Of a stretch of DNA of 54,379 bases, positions 42,844-53,545 are shown piece by piece. Position 1 is the first letter of the stretch. Each line of letters starts with the position of its first letter. The stretch spans positions 1-54,379 of the forward strand of contig RFXM01000002.1 in the NCBI GenBank assembly GCA_009921565.1, given 5' to 3'. The notes below the pieces were generated by a model that did no database searches, was not told the DNA's origin, and saw only the letters and a program-made list of their open reading frames with translations. Made by a program: the position numbers and the translations under genes. The stretch is from Methylocystaceae bacterium. GTDB taxonomy: Bacteria > Pseudomonadota > Alphaproteobacteria > Rhizobiales > Beijerinckiaceae.

Positions 42844-44499
42844 TCATGCTCGGCGGGCTAAGAGGAAGCTAACCCCCCACAGAAGCGCAAAGGCCAAGCC
42901 GCCAAAATGAGCAAACAAAGGAGCTGGCGCGGGGATAGGCAATGGACCATCGATCAGGCCTGCGGCGCCAAGCGGCAAGGCCTTTAAAACCCGTCCATAG
43001 GGATCGATTATGGCGGAAACGCCAGTATTAGCGACTCTGATTAGGGGTAAGCCTTCTTCGATCGCGCGCAAGCGCGCTTGGGCGAAATGCTGATAAGGAC
43101 CGATCGTTAAGCCGAACCATCCGTCATTTGTGACATTGAGAAGCCATTGAACAGGCGCTAAGCCGTTGGCTCTCTCAACGACGTCGCCTGAAAAGACGGC
43201 CTCATAACAAATGAGAGGCGAAGCAGGCGGCAGTCCAGGCGTTATTAAAATTCGTCTCTCAGCGCCCGCATCCCATACGCCTGGCGCTAAATGGGTGATG
43301 CCGAGCGGCTGGAGAAATTTTTCGAGCGGCAAATATTCGCCGAAAGGCACGAGATGTTTTTTATCAAAAGCAGCAATAATTCGATCGCGCTCTACAACCT
43401 CGATAGAATTATAGATTTCAGTTTTATTGCTTTTGTTATTTTCTTGCATGCGCGCAGCGCCAGTAATCAGGACGACGCCTTTTAATCGTTGTGAGATTTC
43501 TGTGAGCGCTTGGGGTTGCTCTGAAAGTATGAATGGAAAGGCGGACTCTGGCCAAATAAGATGCGTGATTGATGAGAACTCATTTTCCGCCTGCGGCGGT
43601 CCCTGCGTCGATAGCGTCAAATAATGCTCTAAGATTGCTGGGCCATTTTCTGCGCGAAATTTTGCGTCTTGCGCTAGATTTGGTTGCATCAAACGCAATT
43701 TAACTTGCGGCACGTAGCTTGTTTGAGAAGAGGTAAGTCGAAATACCCCAAAGCTCGCCATGGCGATTACTGTCGCTAGCGCTAGTGCGAGTGGGTATAT
43801 ATTTTTTTTATTTTTATAGGGATGGGCGTAAAATGTCAGCGCTGGCGCTGCAAAGACGAGAGGCGTTATAAGATTTAAACCCTCTAGGCCAATCAGCGAG
43901 GCTGTTTGCGCTAATGGCCCTGCGCCGGCTAACGCCATGCCGACATCATTCCAAGGAAAACCTGTCAATACATGTCCGCGCATCCACTCAGCGCTACTTA
44001 CCCCGATGGCGAATGCGAAAATACGCCATGGGCTAGCTGACCAAAGAACCAAAGCAAGAATAAAACCGCCGGCGATAAAAAGAGCAAGTAAAGCAGGGAG
44101 GCCAAAAACGGCGAAAGGCATAGCCCACGCAAATTGGTCTGCTTCAACCAGCATGGCGGCGCCTAACCACCAAAGACTTGCGACGAAGTATCCAAAGCCC
44201 AGCCACCATCCAGATGTTGCGGCGCTGAGGATGGAACGCCATGAAATTTTTTGTCCATCCAAATAAGCGCGATCGATGAGCCAGAGGCCAATCATCATGG
44301 GCGCGAACATAGCAGGCGTAAAATTTATTGGCGCGAGAGCGAGAGCGCCAAACGCGCCAGAGCAAAAAGCAATAGCGCGTTTTTTCCAGCCCTGAGCTTG
44401 CTGGGTTTCATATACGCAGGCTTGAAGAAAGAGAGCCGGGTTAATCAGTTTTGCCCTTGCTGGGAGGAGCTTTTTTCGCCCCAGCACAGGATCGCACAT
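42844..44499 (-). CDS. lnt: Apolipoprotein N-acyltransferase
   Basis: GALALAPINFTPAMFAPMMIGLWLIDRA, LIWPESAFPF, KKHLVPFGEYLPLEKFLQPLGI, ICYEAVFSGDVV, NVTNDGWFG. Confidence 0.95.
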   Translation of the reverse strand: MCDPVLGRKKLLPARAKLINPALFLQACVYETQQAQGWKKRAIAFCSGAFGALALAPINFTPAMFAPMMIGLWLIDRAYLDGQKISWRSILSAATSGWWLGFGYFVASLWWLGAAMLVEADQFAWAMPFAVFGLPALLALFIAGGFILALVLWSASPWRIFAFAIGVSSAEWMRGHVLTGFPWNDVGMALAGAGPLAQTASLIGLEGLNLITPLVFAAPALTFYAHPYKNKKNIYPLALALATVIAMASFGVFRLTSSQTSYVPQVKLRLMQPNLAQDAKFRAENGPAILEHYLTLSTQGPPQAENEFSSITHLIWPESAFPFILSEQPQALTEISQRLKGVVLITGAARMQENNKSNKTEIYNSIEVVERDRIIAAFDKKHLVPFGEYLPLEKFLQPLGITHLAPGVWDAGAERRILITPGLPPASPLICYEAVFSGDVVERANGLAPVQWLLNVTNDGWFGLTIGPYQHFAQARLRAIEEGLPLIRVANTGVSAIIDPYGRVLKALPLGAAGLIDGPLPIPAPAPLFAHFGGLAFALLWGVSFLLARRA

Positions 44500-44534
44500 G
44501 CTGAAGCAATTCTTAGCTCTCTGAAGAAATTAAT

Positions 44535-45485
44535 TTATACTTCGTTTGTTTTTCGACGTCCCCGCACGCGCAATTTAGCTACGCGGCGCGGATCGGCGTC
44601 AATGATTTCAAATTCAAATGCTTCTACAGGGGTTGGGATGATCTCCCCGCGCATAGGCACGCGGCCCGCTAACCAGGCGACAAGGCCGCCAATTGTCGTG
44701 ACTTCGGCGGGGGTATCCTCCATGCGAAAATCCACGCCAAGCATTTCATTAACCTCATCGAGATCAGCGCGCGCATCGAGGAGGTAATCTCCATTTTCTA
44801 ACTTGATGACGCTTGGAGCCTCGCCAATATCATGCTCATCTTCAATATCTCCAACGATCATTTCCATAATATCTTCAATAGTGACTAAGCCATCGGTGCC
44901 GCCATATTCGTCGATAACCAGAGCAAGATGCGTCCGCGTCGCTTGCATACGAATGAGGAGGTCCAGCGCTGGCATCGCCCCAGGGACATAAAGTACGGGC
45001 TTGAGTAGGCTGGTTGATGAAAGCGGCGCGTTAAAATCAACTTGAGTGACTGGCGCCTCTTCTTGATGGGGTTGAGTAACATTCAAACCAGCGCATTGCG
45101 CAATGAGATTTATGAAATCGCGGATGTGAATCATGCCGCGCGGGTCATCTAACGTATCCGCATAAACAGGGAGACGCGAATGTCCAGCGTCTTGAAAAAC
45201 ATTCAGCGCTTCTCGCAGTGTCAAATCGTGTGACAAAGCAATAATATCCGCGCGCGGTATCATTGCGTCGTGCACTCTTAAGTCATGCAGACTTAATACA
45301 TTTTTTAGTAACGCGCGCTCATGTGGAGTGACGTCGCCTGCCGCTTCCTCTAGGGCGTCTTCGATATCTTCGCGCACAGATGCGGGCGTAAGACCAAGCA
45401 ATGTGCGTAGTCGATCAAGAAGACTTAAGCGCACGCCTTCGCTTAATCTTTTCCCATCATCATTATTTTCTGATCTTGTTGACAT
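44535..45485 (-). CDS. CorC/hemolysin-family CBS-domain protein
   Basis: LHDLRVHDAMIPRADIIALSHD, RLPVYADTLDDPRGMIHIRDF, LALVIDEYGGTDGLVTIEDIMEMIVGDIEDEHD. Confidence 0.94.
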   Translation of the reverse strand: MSTRSENNDDGKRLSEGVRLSLLDRLRTLLGLTPASVREDIEDALEEAAGDVTPHERALLKNVLSLHDLRVHDAMIPRADIIALSHDLTLREALNVFQDAGHSRLPVYADTLDDPRGMIHIRDFINLIAQCAGLNVTQPHQEEAPVTQVDFNAPLSSTSLLKPVLYVPGAMPALDLLIRMQATRTHLALVIDEYGGTDGLVTIEDIMEMIVGDIEDEHDIGEAPSVIKLENGDYLLDARADLDEVNEMLGVDFRMEDTPAEVTTIGGLVAWLAGRVPMRGEIIPTPVEAFEFEIIDADPRRVAKLRVRGRRKTNEV

Positions 45486-45487
45486 GA

Positions 45488-46003
45488 TTAATTTAGCTTA
45501 GCCCTGATCTTAATTGAGGATGGATACATTTCATCCTCGCTTTCGTATGGATCGCCCAGGCCCATTTTCAGAGCAATTATGCGCTCCAGATTTTCCATAG
45601 TTTCCGCCTCGGCGTCAGTTTCATGATCATAGCCGACAAGATGTAGAACGCCATGGATGAGCATATGGCCGATATAATTCGAAAGCGGTCTCCCAAATTC
45701 CTTGGCCTCTCGGGTCACTGTTTGATAGGCGATAATGATATCGCCAAGCAGTTGTTTCTCTTCAAGAAGACCAGGGGTGGGAAAGGATAAGACGTTGGTG
45801 GGCGCGTTTTTGCCGCGCCACTGTGCGTTGAGTTGGGTTATTGCAGCGTCATCGCAATAGGTGACGCTAATTTCACATTCAGGCGCAAGCGTCAGAAGAC
45901 AATTCTCAAGGCTCGCCGCGACACAGCGGTTGGTCAGCCCATCCAGGTCTTCGACGCTATTCCATTCCAATGCGGCGACAACAATGTCGATTTCAAGACT
46001 CAT
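45488..46003 (-). CDS. ybeY: rRNA maturation RNase YbeY
   Basis: NAQWRGKNAPTNVLSFP, GDIIIAYQTVTREA, HMLIHGVLHLVGYDHETDAEAETME. Confidence 0.95.
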   Translation of the reverse strand: MSLEIDIVVAALEWNSVEDLDGLTNRCVAASLENCLLTLAPECEISVTYCDDAAITQLNAQWRGKNAPTNVLSFPTPGLLEEKQLLGDIIIAYQTVTREAKEFGRPLSNYIGHMLIHGVLHLVGYDHETDAEAETMENLERIIALKMGLGDPYESEDEMYPSSIKIRAKLN

Positions 46004-47046
46004 TGTTGTTTACGATCCTGACGCGCTTCATTCTTATGTCGCGCGGCGCGATCATAAGCGCTGACAATCTGGCGCACCAATTCGTGACGGACAACGTCGC
46101 CTTCAGAAAATTTTACGCGTCCAATAGTGTCCAATTCTGATAGCAGATCCACCGCTTCTGAAAGACCAGAGGTTTGTCCTGGCGGCAAATCTGTCTGCGA
46201 CGGGTCGCCGGTGATAATCATACGCGAGCCTTCGCCTAGCCGCGTAAGGAACATCTTCATTTGCATGGACGTTGCGTTTTGAGCTTCATCCAAAAGCACG
46301 CAGGCGCGGGTTAGCGTTCTTCCGCGCATGAAAGCCAGGGGGGCAACTTCGATCATGCCAGTTTGAAGACCGCGTTCGACCATGCGCGCATCCATGAAAT
46401 CATGCAGGGCGTCAAAAATTGGACGCAAATATGGGTCGACTTTTTCTCGCATATCGCCAGGTAAAAAGCCTAAACGCTCTCCTGCTTCGACGGCGGGGCG
46501 GGACAGGATAAGACGCTCCACGGCGCCTTGCTCCATCAATTGAACTGCTTGCCCAACAGCCAGCCATGTCTTGCCAGTGCCTGCAGGGCCAACGCCGAAG
46601 ACAAGTTCATAACGTTTCATCGCTCGTAAATATTGGTCTTGGGCGGCATTTCGCGCACGCACGAGGCCGCGTTTACGCGTGATGATTTGTTCAAAGCCGC
46701 CGCGCGTTGGTTCAGCATTTGGGAAGAGACTACGTTGTCGGGCTGTTTCTTCAATTGCGCCGTCAACTTCCCCTGAGCTAATTTTTTGTCCTTTAGAAAT
46801 CCGTTCATACAGTGCTTCTAATACGCGTCGCGCATGCTCGCAGGACTCTGCTTTGCCTTTTAAAGTGACATGATTACCGTTGGCGAAAGACGCTACGCGT
46901 AATCGACGCTCAATTTTTGCAAGGTTTTGATCATATAAGCCAAAGACAAGCGAGGCGTATTTATTGTTTTCAAACGCCAGCGTAATTTCTGCTTCAGGTT
47001 CAGGGGCTTCATCGCGTCGTGTTGCGAGAACTGGATCATAGACCAT
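46000..47046 (-). CDS. phoH: PhoH-family ATPase
   Basis: FGVGPAGTGKTWLAVGQAVQLM, LSRPAVEAGERLGFLPGDMREKVDPYLRPIFDAL, DEAQNATSMQMKMFLTRLGEGSRMIITGDPSQTDLP. Confidence 0.95.
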   Translation of the reverse strand: MVYDPVLATRRDEAPEPEAEITLAFENNKYASLVFGLYDQNLAKIERRLRVASFANGNHVTLKGKAESCEHARRVLEALYERISKGQKISSGEVDGAIEETARQRSLFPNAEPTRGGFEQIITRKRGLVRARNAAQDQYLRAMKRYELVFGVGPAGTGKTWLAVGQAVQLMEQGAVERLILSRPAVEAGERLGFLPGDMREKVDPYLRPIFDALHDFMDARMVERGLQTGMIEVAPLAFMRGRTLTRACVLLDEAQNATSMQMKMFLTRLGEGSRMIITGDPSQTDLPPGQTSGLSEAVDLLSELDTIGRVKFSEGDVVRHELVRQIVSAYDRAARHKNEARQDRKQQ

Positions 47047-47047
47047 C

Positions 47048-48394
47048 TTAGATCACCGCTTCTTGAGGCATATGAATAAGATTTCCTGTCAATGAATTGG
47101 GTCCTGTAGCAGAAATCGCAACGCGCGCGATTTTACCGATAAGGCTTGTGGGTCCATTTACATGGACCGCTTGAAGATAGGGCGATTTTCCGCCAATCTG
47201 TCCCTCGTGGCGGCCTGGCTTTTCGAAAAGAACATCAATTTCTTTGTTCACCATCGCCTTGTTGAATGATTGTCGCTGTTGCTCAAGAAGCGCTTGGAGT
47301 TCCGCAAGGCGCTCGCGTTTTACTTCTTCGCTGATTTGATCGGAGCGTTGCGCGCCGGGCGTGCCGGGTCGGGGCGAATATTTAAATGAGAAACTTGAGG
47401 CGTAATTGACGCTGGCGATCAAATCTAACGTCTCTAGAAAATCTTTTTCTGTTTCTCCCGGAAACCCAACAATAAAATCTGAGGAAACAGCAAGATCGTG
47501 ACGGGCGGATCTTAGACGAGAAATTATATTCACATAGTCTGCAGCGGTGTGTTTTCGATTCATTGCCTTCAAGATGCGATCAGAGCCGGATTGAACTGGC
47601 AAATGCACATAGGGCATGAGCTTGCTAATCGCGCCATGAGCGGAAATTAAATCATCCGACATATCGACGGGATGACTGGTTGTGTAGCGCAGGCGCTCGA
47701 CGCCGGATATTTCGCTGCAATGCGCAATCAGATTTGCAAGACTCCAAATTTGACCATTTGCCGCCGCGCCGCGGAAAGCATTCACATTTTGGCCAATGAG
47801 CGTTATCTCACGCACGCCAGCGTCAACGAGCCGCCGGATTTCTGCAATGATTTCATCAGTTTTGCGCGAAACTTCGGCTCCGCGGGTATAAGGAACAACG
47901 CAGAATGAGCAGAATTTATCGCAGCCTTCCTGAACAGTGACGAAGGCTGTTATGCCGCGTTGGTTGATTTGCTTATTGGTAGGTTGTGGGAGCGTATTGA
48001 ATTTTTCTTCAACGGAGAATTCTGTGTCTGTGGTGCGTAGACCGAGTTTAGCTTTTTGAATAAGCGCAGGGAGGCGATGATAGCTTTGTGGCCCAACAAC
48101 GAGATCGACAGCGCTTTGACGTCTCAGGACCTCTTCGCCTTCAGCTTGAGCAACGCAACCCGCGACGATAATTTTTAAGTCTCTGCCTTCATGCGCCCGC
48201 GCGCGCTTCGCCATTGCTAACTTGCCAAGCTCTGAATAGATTTTTTCGGCGGCTTTCTCGCGAATATGGCAGGTATTAAGAACGACGAGATCCGCGTCTT
48301 GCTCATTTTCCGTGCTGACATAACCTTCACTGGCGAGAAGATCTGACATGCGCTCGGCGTCATACACATTCATCTGACAGCCATAGGACTTCAT
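47048..48394 (-). CDS. miaB: tRNA-2-methylthio-N6-dimethylallyladenosine synthase (5' end possibly frameshifted)
   Basis: [49 protein letters not shown]; see finding on upstream frame. Confidence 0.95.
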   Translation of the reverse strand: MKSYGCQMNVYDAERMSDLLASEGYVSTENEQDADLVVLNTCHIREKAAEKIYSELGKLAMAKRARAHEGRDLKIIVAGCVAQAEGEEVLRRQSAVDLVVGPQSYHRLPALIQKAKLGLRTTDTEFSVEEKFNTLPQPTNKQINQRGITAFVTVQEGCDKFCSFCVVPYTRGAEVSRKTDEIIAEIRRLVDAGVREITLIGQNVNAFRGAAANGQIWSLANLIAHCSEISGVERLRYTTSHPVDMSDDLISAHGAISKLMPYVHLPVQSGSDRILKAMNRKHTAADYVNIISRLRSARHDLAVSSDFIVGFPGETEKDFLETLDLIASVNYASSFSFKYSPRPGTPGAQRSDQISEEVKRERLAELQALLEQQRQSFNKAMVNKEIDVLFEKPGRHEGQIGGKSPYLQAVHVNGPTSLIGKIARVAISATGPNSLTGNLIHMPQEAVI

Positions 48395-48580
48395 CAGTAC
48401 TTTGCCGTTGGCGTTGCATCTGTTGTAGACGCTTTTCCTGCTTCCTCTTCCGCGTTCAAAATTGGGGTAATAATCTTTGGGCTCCTGCTGTGGCGTTTTT
48501 AAACGACTCGAGCGGTTATCTGACCTATTATAGGGGGATTGAGTGTAAACGCCGACTCTAATCTTTGTATTTGGCGTGTT

Positions 48581-49066
48581 TTAGATTTCTAAACGCAAAT
48601 TGATTGCAGCGCGGCGGCCGCCGTCTGCGCGTAGATAGTAGTTCTCGCGCCGGCCGATTTCTTTAAAACCCGCGCGTTCATAGAGTTTTAGCGCAGCGCT
48701 ATTATCATCCGCCACTTCCAAAAAGACTAATCGCGCGCCTGCGCGTTCCAGGTTTTCTAGATGTTTTTCCAGTAACTTACGCCCCACGCCAGCTGACCGG
48801 CGTTTGGGATCTACTGCGAAAGTAAGGATTTCAGCGTCCGGAGGCGTTAATCGCGAGAGAATAAATCCCTCCAATCGGCTCCCCGCGCCGCTGAGGGCGC
48901 CGTCAGAGATTATGCAAGCGTCGGTTAGGTAACTTTCAAAATCCAGCTTTGACCAACCATAGGCGAAAGATGCGCCGTGCAGACCTTCGCAGATTGGGGC
49001 CCAACGCGCGTCAATCGGCTCAATCACAACGCCGGGTTTGGCAAAAAAGCCTGAAAGCGGGTTCAT
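48581..49066 (-). CDS. rimI: GNAT N-acetyltransferase, RimI-like
   Basis: ILTFAVDPKRRSAGVGRKLLEKHLENLERAGARLVFLEVADDNSAALKLYERAGFKEIGRRENYY; adjacent to tsaB. Confidence 0.92.
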   Translation of the reverse strand: MNPLSGFFAKPGVVIEPIDARWAPICEGLHGASFAYGWSKLDFESYLTDACIISDGALSGAGSRLEGFILSRLTPPDAEILTFAVDPKRRSAGVGRKLLEKHLENLERAGARLVFLEVADDNSAALKLYERAGFKEIGRRENYYLRADGGRRAAINLRLEI

Positions 49067-49074
49067 CTCATAGG

Positions 49075-49785
49075 TTACCCTGGAAGCGGGGCCGCGGGTA
49101 ATTTTTCTCCACCCATTGTCATTCCGCGCGCAAGCGTGACATCGGGTTCCTTCAGGTAGAGCGGCCGCGCCGGGGCAAGGGCAGGATCGGCGACAAGTCC
49201 TAAACGCGCAACAAAATTGATGTTGGGCGCAATCGCGGCGTCAATAATTTTGACGGCGATCCCGCGTGTGCGAGCCTCTCGGGCGAGAGCCTCTGCTCCC
49301 GAGCCAACCAGGCGTAACGGACCCGAGCCGAGCGCGCGGAGAGCCTCATGCGCTCCCACCCGCCTCGGGCTGAGGATGGGGTGGCCATCTGCGGCGAAAG
49401 CAGCGATGAAAACATGGTCATGGCGCGCGTCAATTGCTGCGGCGATAACGCCGTCAGATTCTTCCAGGATAAGAGGGCTGGCTAAGGCCGATAAGGTCGA
49501 CACGCCAACTAAGTCGCATTTGCAAGCAAGCGCCACGCCCTGAGCGGCCGCCAGTCCAATGCGAATGCCGGTAAAGGATCCTGGTCCAACGGTGACGGCG
49601 ACGCGGTCAATCGAGGGAAAGCCCCCTGGCGCTCTTGCAACGACGCGTTGGATTAGGGGCATAACCGCTTCAGCATGGCCGCGCGCCATTGGCAGGGTTT
49701 CATGCGCGATCGGCTGTAACGCTTCGTCATCCAATACGCAGGCGGAAACGGCAGGCAGCGCAGTGTCAATCGCAAGGATTCTCAT
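49075..49785 (-). CDS. tsaB: tRNA threonylcarbamoyladenosine biosynthesis protein TsaB
   Basis: MRILAIDTALPAVSACVLD, RVAVTVGPGSFTGIRIGLAAAQGVALA. Confidence 0.95.
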   Translation of the reverse strand: MRILAIDTALPAVSACVLDDEALQPIAHETLPMARGHAEAVMPLIQRVVARAPGGFPSIDRVAVTVGPGSFTGIRIGLAAAQGVALACKCDLVGVSTLSALASPLILEESDGVIAAAIDARHDHVFIAAFAADGHPILSPRRVGAHEALRALGSGPLRLVGSGAEALAREARTRGIAVKIIDAAIAPNINFVARLGLVADPALAPARPLYLKEPDVTLARGMTMGGEKLPAAPLPG

Positions 49786-49851
49786 AATCTCTGATTATGA
49801 TTGTTTTGCCCGCGCGATCAACAATGCAACTGGGTTAAAAGGACCTTTTGC

Positions 49852-50415
49852 TTATATTTTTTCAACGCTCTTAATCTCAGGCAGAAAATGTCTCAGCAAA
49901 TTTTCAATGCCATTGCGCAGCGTTGCTGTGGATGACGGGCAACCAGAGCAGGCTCCTTTCATCGCAAGATAGACAATGCCGTCCCTGTAGCCTTTGAAAA
50001 CAATATCGCCCCCGTCATTCGCAACGGCAGGTCTGACGCGTGTTTCGATTAACTCTTTTATTGTTGCGACTATTTGTTCATCGACTGGATCAAAAAATTC
50101 GCTCTCTTGGCCATCGCTTGAAGAAGGATTTGGATCGGTCAGCAGGGGTGCGCCGCTCGTAAAATGCTCCATAATCGTTCCCAGGATCGCTGGCTTTAGA
50201 TGCGCCCAGTCTGTTTCGTCCTTTGTTACAGAAACGAAGTCAGAGCCATACATGACCGCTTTGACGCCTTTAATTCCAAGTAAAGCTTGGGCGAGCGGGG
50301 CTTTTTCTGCGGCGGTTGGCTCGTGAAATTCCAAAGCGCCTTGGCCAAGTACGCTTTGGCCAGGAAGAAATTTTAACGTTGCGGGATTGGGGGTTGTTTC
50401 GGTTTGTATAAACAT
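49852..50415 (-). CDS. NifU family Fe-S scaffold protein (Nfu-type)
   Basis: MFIQTETTPNPATLKFLPGQSVL, GIKGVKAVMYGSDFVSVTKDE, IKELIETRVRPAVANDGGDIVFKGYRDGIVYLAMKGACSGCPSSTATLRNGIENLLRHFLPE. Confidence 0.96.
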   Translation of the reverse strand: MFIQTETTPNPATLKFLPGQSVLGQGALEFHEPTAAEKAPLAQALLGIKGVKAVMYGSDFVSVTKDETDWAHLKPAILGTIMEHFTSGAPLLTDPNPSSSDGQESEFFDPVDEQIVATIKELIETRVRPAVANDGGDIVFKGYRDGIVYLAMKGACSGCPSSTATLRNGIENLLRHFLPEIKSVEKI

Positions 50416-50520
50416 GATCTTATTCCTTACGCCGCCGGTTCAAGGCCGGAGCTGACGAGCTCCTTTAGCATGAAAAAGAGCAAAGAGCGCGAGGTCCGCT
50501 CCAAGATCAGATATTTTTCA

Positions 50521-50751
50521 TTAGATTTTACCTGATTTCTTACATCGATCGCGCCATCGTTTTAGGGCGACAAGGGACCATATTCCCTCAATGAGCCCAA
50601 AAGGCCAGGCTCCTTGCAAAAAACCATAAAGCGATCCCAGCGCGCAGGCGCAAGCGAAGAGAAGAATGAAATGGGGACTTTTCTCTTCAAGCATGTAAGC
50701 CAGGAGCATCAAGGCGACTGCAACAAAACCAAAGAGGCTTAATCCATCCAT
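50521..50751 (-). CDS. Small membrane protein, hypothetical
   Basis: MDGLSLFGFVAVALMLLAYMLEEKSPHFILLFACACALGSLYGFLQGAWPFGLIEGIWSLVALKRWRDR; ATG 50751 with SD-like aggaca; ORF track start 50847. Confidence 0.7.
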   Translation of the reverse strand: MDGLSLFGFVAVALMLLAYMLEEKSPHFILLFACACALGSLYGFLQGAWPFGLIEGIWSLVALKRWRDRCKKSGKI

Positions 50752-50817
50752 TTTTGTCCTGCTTGATGTGAAATCGGTAGAGTTGCCGTTATCAGATAAA
50801 TGACGCAAGGTCGCAGA

Positions 50818-51219
50818 ATGTCTAGCGCCGCTCTTCTCCTTGCTCATGACGAATATTATCGAGCTTTCGCTTCAAGAGATTTGCAAGCGATGATGGATCT
50901 TTGGTCTCTTGGAGATATTTCTTGCGTGCATCCAGGTTGGCCCGTTCTAGTTGGGCGCAAGGCTGTGATCGCCTCCTATCGCGATATTTTTCTGAACCCA
51001 CAACAGCCCAGGATTGAAGCGCGTCAAGAACGTGTCTTGATAACAAACTTAGATGGGCGTGTTTTTTGCGTCGAGGATGTTGGAGGCGCCTTGTTGATGG
51101 CGACAAATTGGTTTGCTTTACAGGAATCTCGTTGGCGGCTTATGCATCATCAAGCCAGCCCACTCGCTATCGACCCTAAGCCTGCGCCGTCCTCAGGACC
51201 TGCTACGTCTTTTCATTGA
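50818..51219 (+). CDS. NTF2-like / SnoaL-like family protein
   Basis: LLLAHDEYYRAFASRDLQAMMDLWSLGDISCVHPGWPVLVGRKAVIASYRDIF ... WRLMHHQASP. Confidence 0.85.
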   Translation: MSSAALLLAHDEYYRAFASRDLQAMMDLWSLGDISCVHPGWPVLVGRKAVIASYRDIFLNPQQPRIEARQERVLITNLDGRVFCVEDVGGALLMATNWFALQESRWRLMHHQASPLAIDPKPAPSSGPATSFH

Positions 51220-52046
51220 GAGGGCGTTAGATCTGCCGATTTTTTTCTTGATTGCTTTTTTGGTTCGCGCCGTGGGCCTTCAATTAGTCTAACAACGAGC
51301 CCCCAAAGAGTGCGCACATCTTGCTCTGTCAATGTCATGCGATGAAACATATTGCGTAAATTTCGCGCCATAACGGGTTTCTTTGTTAGAGGACGAAAAA
51401 ACCCGCGTTGATCCAATTCGTTTTCAAGAAAGTCAAAGAAAGCAAGGGTCATTTCTCGCGTTGCCGGCGGTGAGCGCGTTTCGACGTCAAAAGGCGGGGT
51501 ATCGCCATGAGCTGCGCGGAACCACTCATAACCCGTTAGCAACACCGCTTGGGCCAGATTGAGTGAGGCATAGGCTGGATTGACAGGAAAAGTAAGGATT
51601 GCATCTGCTAGGGCAACGTCGTCATTATCGAGTCCAGTGCGCTCAGGTCCAAATAAAATGCCATGTTTTTCGCCGGTGTTGAACCTCTGAGCTGTCTCTG
51701 GCATCGCTTGCGCGGGAAGAATGACGGGTTTCATTTGTCCACGACCTCTCGCCGTAGCTGCGTAAACAAAGCTCAGATCTTCAATGGCGGCGCGGGTGCT
51801 CTCATAGACTTTTGCTTGTTCAAGCAGATAGGTTGCGCCAGCCGCCGCCGCGTATGCTCCTTTGCGATAGGCTCCGGTTCTGGGCCAACCTTCTTTTGGC
51901 GCAACCAAACGAAGATCGCTAAGCCCAAAATTGGCCATGGCCCGCGCGCACATTCCTATGTTGACAGCCAATTGCGGCCGCACCAATACAATCGCCGGTC
52001 CGCCAGAGAGGCGTTTTTTTGATTTATCAGTTCCTGCGCCGACCAC
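51213..52046 (-). CDS. trmJ: tRNA/rRNA 2'-O-methyltransferase, TrmJ-like (TrmH family)
   Basis: [86 protein letters not shown]. Confidence 0.93.
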   Translation of the reverse strand: MVGAGTDKSKKRLSGGPAIVLVRPQLAVNIGMCARAMANFGLSDLRLVAPKEGWPRTGAYRKGAYAAAAGATYLLEQAKVYESTRAAIEDLSFVYAATARGRGQMKPVILPAQAMPETAQRFNTGEKHGILFGPERTGLDNDDVALADAILTFPVNPAYASLNLAQAVLLTGYEWFRAAHGDTPPFDVETRSPPATREMTLAFFDFLENELDQRGFFRPLTKKPVMARNLRNMFHRMTLTEQDVRTLWGLVVRLIEGPRREPKKQSRKKSADLTPSQ

Positions 52047-52182
52047 GATTATTCCTTTGCGCTCTCCAGGGGCGGCTGCAACTTATTCGCAAAGTTATGT
52101 GCGGGGAAAGGGCTATTGGCGCCTGATTTGCCCGTTAAGGGCGCGGCGTTATAAAACGCGCTCAACTAAGGACCAGACCAAG

Positions 52183-53394
52183 ATGCAAAAAATTAAAGTT
52201 GCGCACCCTGTCGTCGAGCTCGACGGCGACGAAATGACCCGCATTATCTGGGCCTTTATCAAGGACAAATTGATTCGTCCCTATCTCGATATTGACCTGC
52301 TTTATTACGATCTGTCTGTTCAAAATCGAGATGCGACAGATGATCAAGTAACAATCGATGCGGCGAACGCGATCAAGCTTCATGGCGTGGGCGTTAAATG
52401 CGCAACCATCACGCCGGATGAAGCGCGTGTTGAAGAGTTTCGTCTAAAGCAAATGTGGAAGTCGCCCAATGGGACAATTCGCAACATCCTGGGCGGCGTT
52501 ATTTTCCGAGAGCCGATCATTTGCAAAAATGTTCCGCGTCTCGTGCCTGGATGGACGCAGCCCATAGTCGTTGGTCGACATGCCTATGGCGATCAATATC
52601 GCGCTACGGATTTCAAGATACCAGGAAAAGGACGCTTAACGATCAAATTCCAGGGCGATGATGGACAGTCAATCGAGAAAGAGGTTTTTGCTTTTCCTGG
52701 CGCCGGCGTCGCCATGGCGATGTATAATCTGGATGACTCTATCCGTGAATTTGCGAGAGCGACCTTTAACTATGGCTTAACGCGCAAATTCCCAGTCTAC
52801 TTATCAACGAAAAATACAATTCTGAAAGCTTATGACGGAAGGTTCAAGGATCTCTTTCAGGAAATTTACGAGGCTGAATTCAAGTCGCAATATATGACCC
52901 TGGGTCTGACTTATGAGCATAGGCTCATTGATGACATGGTTGCTTCCGCCCTGAAATGGTCAGGCGGATACATATGGGCGTGTAAAAATTACGATGGCGA
53001 TGTGCAGTCAGACACAGTCGCGCAAGGGTTTGGATCGTTGGGGCTTATGACAAGCGTCTTGATGACTCCCGATGGCAAGACAGTCGAGGCGGAAGCGGCG
53101 CATGGCACAGTAACGCGACACTATCGAGAACATCAAAAGGGGCATGAAACGTCGACCAATTCAATCGCCTCAATTTTCGCTTGGACGCGCGGGCTTGCCC
53201 ATCGAGCTAAGCTTGATGACAATGCTGAACTCGCGCGTTTTGCTAAAAATTTGGAAATAGTTTGCGTCGCGACCGTGGAGAGCGGCTTTATGACAAAAGA
53301 TCTGGCTTTACTTGTGGGGCATCGCCAGAGATGGTTGTCGACGACAGGCTTCCTCGATAAAATTGACGAGAACTTGCGCAAATCAATGGCCTAG
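52183..53394 (+). CDS. icd: NADP-dependent isocitrate dehydrogenase
   Basis: [62 protein letters not shown] 52183 preferred over 51931. Confidence 0.97.
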   Translation: MQKIKVAHPVVELDGDEMTRIIWAFIKDKLIRPYLDIDLLYYDLSVQNRDATDDQVTIDAANAIKLHGVGVKCATITPDEARVEEFRLKQMWKSPNGTIRNILGGVIFREPIICKNVPRLVPGWTQPIVVGRHAYGDQYRATDFKIPGKGRLTIKFQGDDGQSIEKEVFAFPGAGVAMAMYNLDDSIREFARATFNYGLTRKFPVYLSTKNTILKAYDGRFKDLFQEIYEAEFKSQYMTLGLTYEHRLIDDMVASALKWSGGYIWACKNYDGDVQSDTVAQGFGSLGLMTSVLMTPDGKTVEAEAAHGTVTRHYREHQKGHETSTNSIASIFAWTRGLAHRAKLDDNAELARFAKNLEIVCVATVESGFMTKDLALLVGHRQRWLSTTGFLDKIDENLRKSMA

Positions 53395-53545
53395 GCTTTT
53401 CTTAGGCATGTGAGGGGATTTGAGGTTTCTTACCTCTCCCGTCATCTTTTCTCAACTCGATCGACTTTCAAGCATGATCGAGATTGAAAGAGGCCTGCTT
53501 CACATCTATATAACCGCGCTATAGGCCCATAGGGGATTCGCGGTA

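Noticed and set aside
48581-48600. TTTAGATTTCTAAA palindrome at the end of rimI resembling an Irr box
   Set aside because: Half-site spacing is wrong for ICE (2 nt rather than 3 nt between shorter arms) and it sits at the rimI stop codon, not at a promoter
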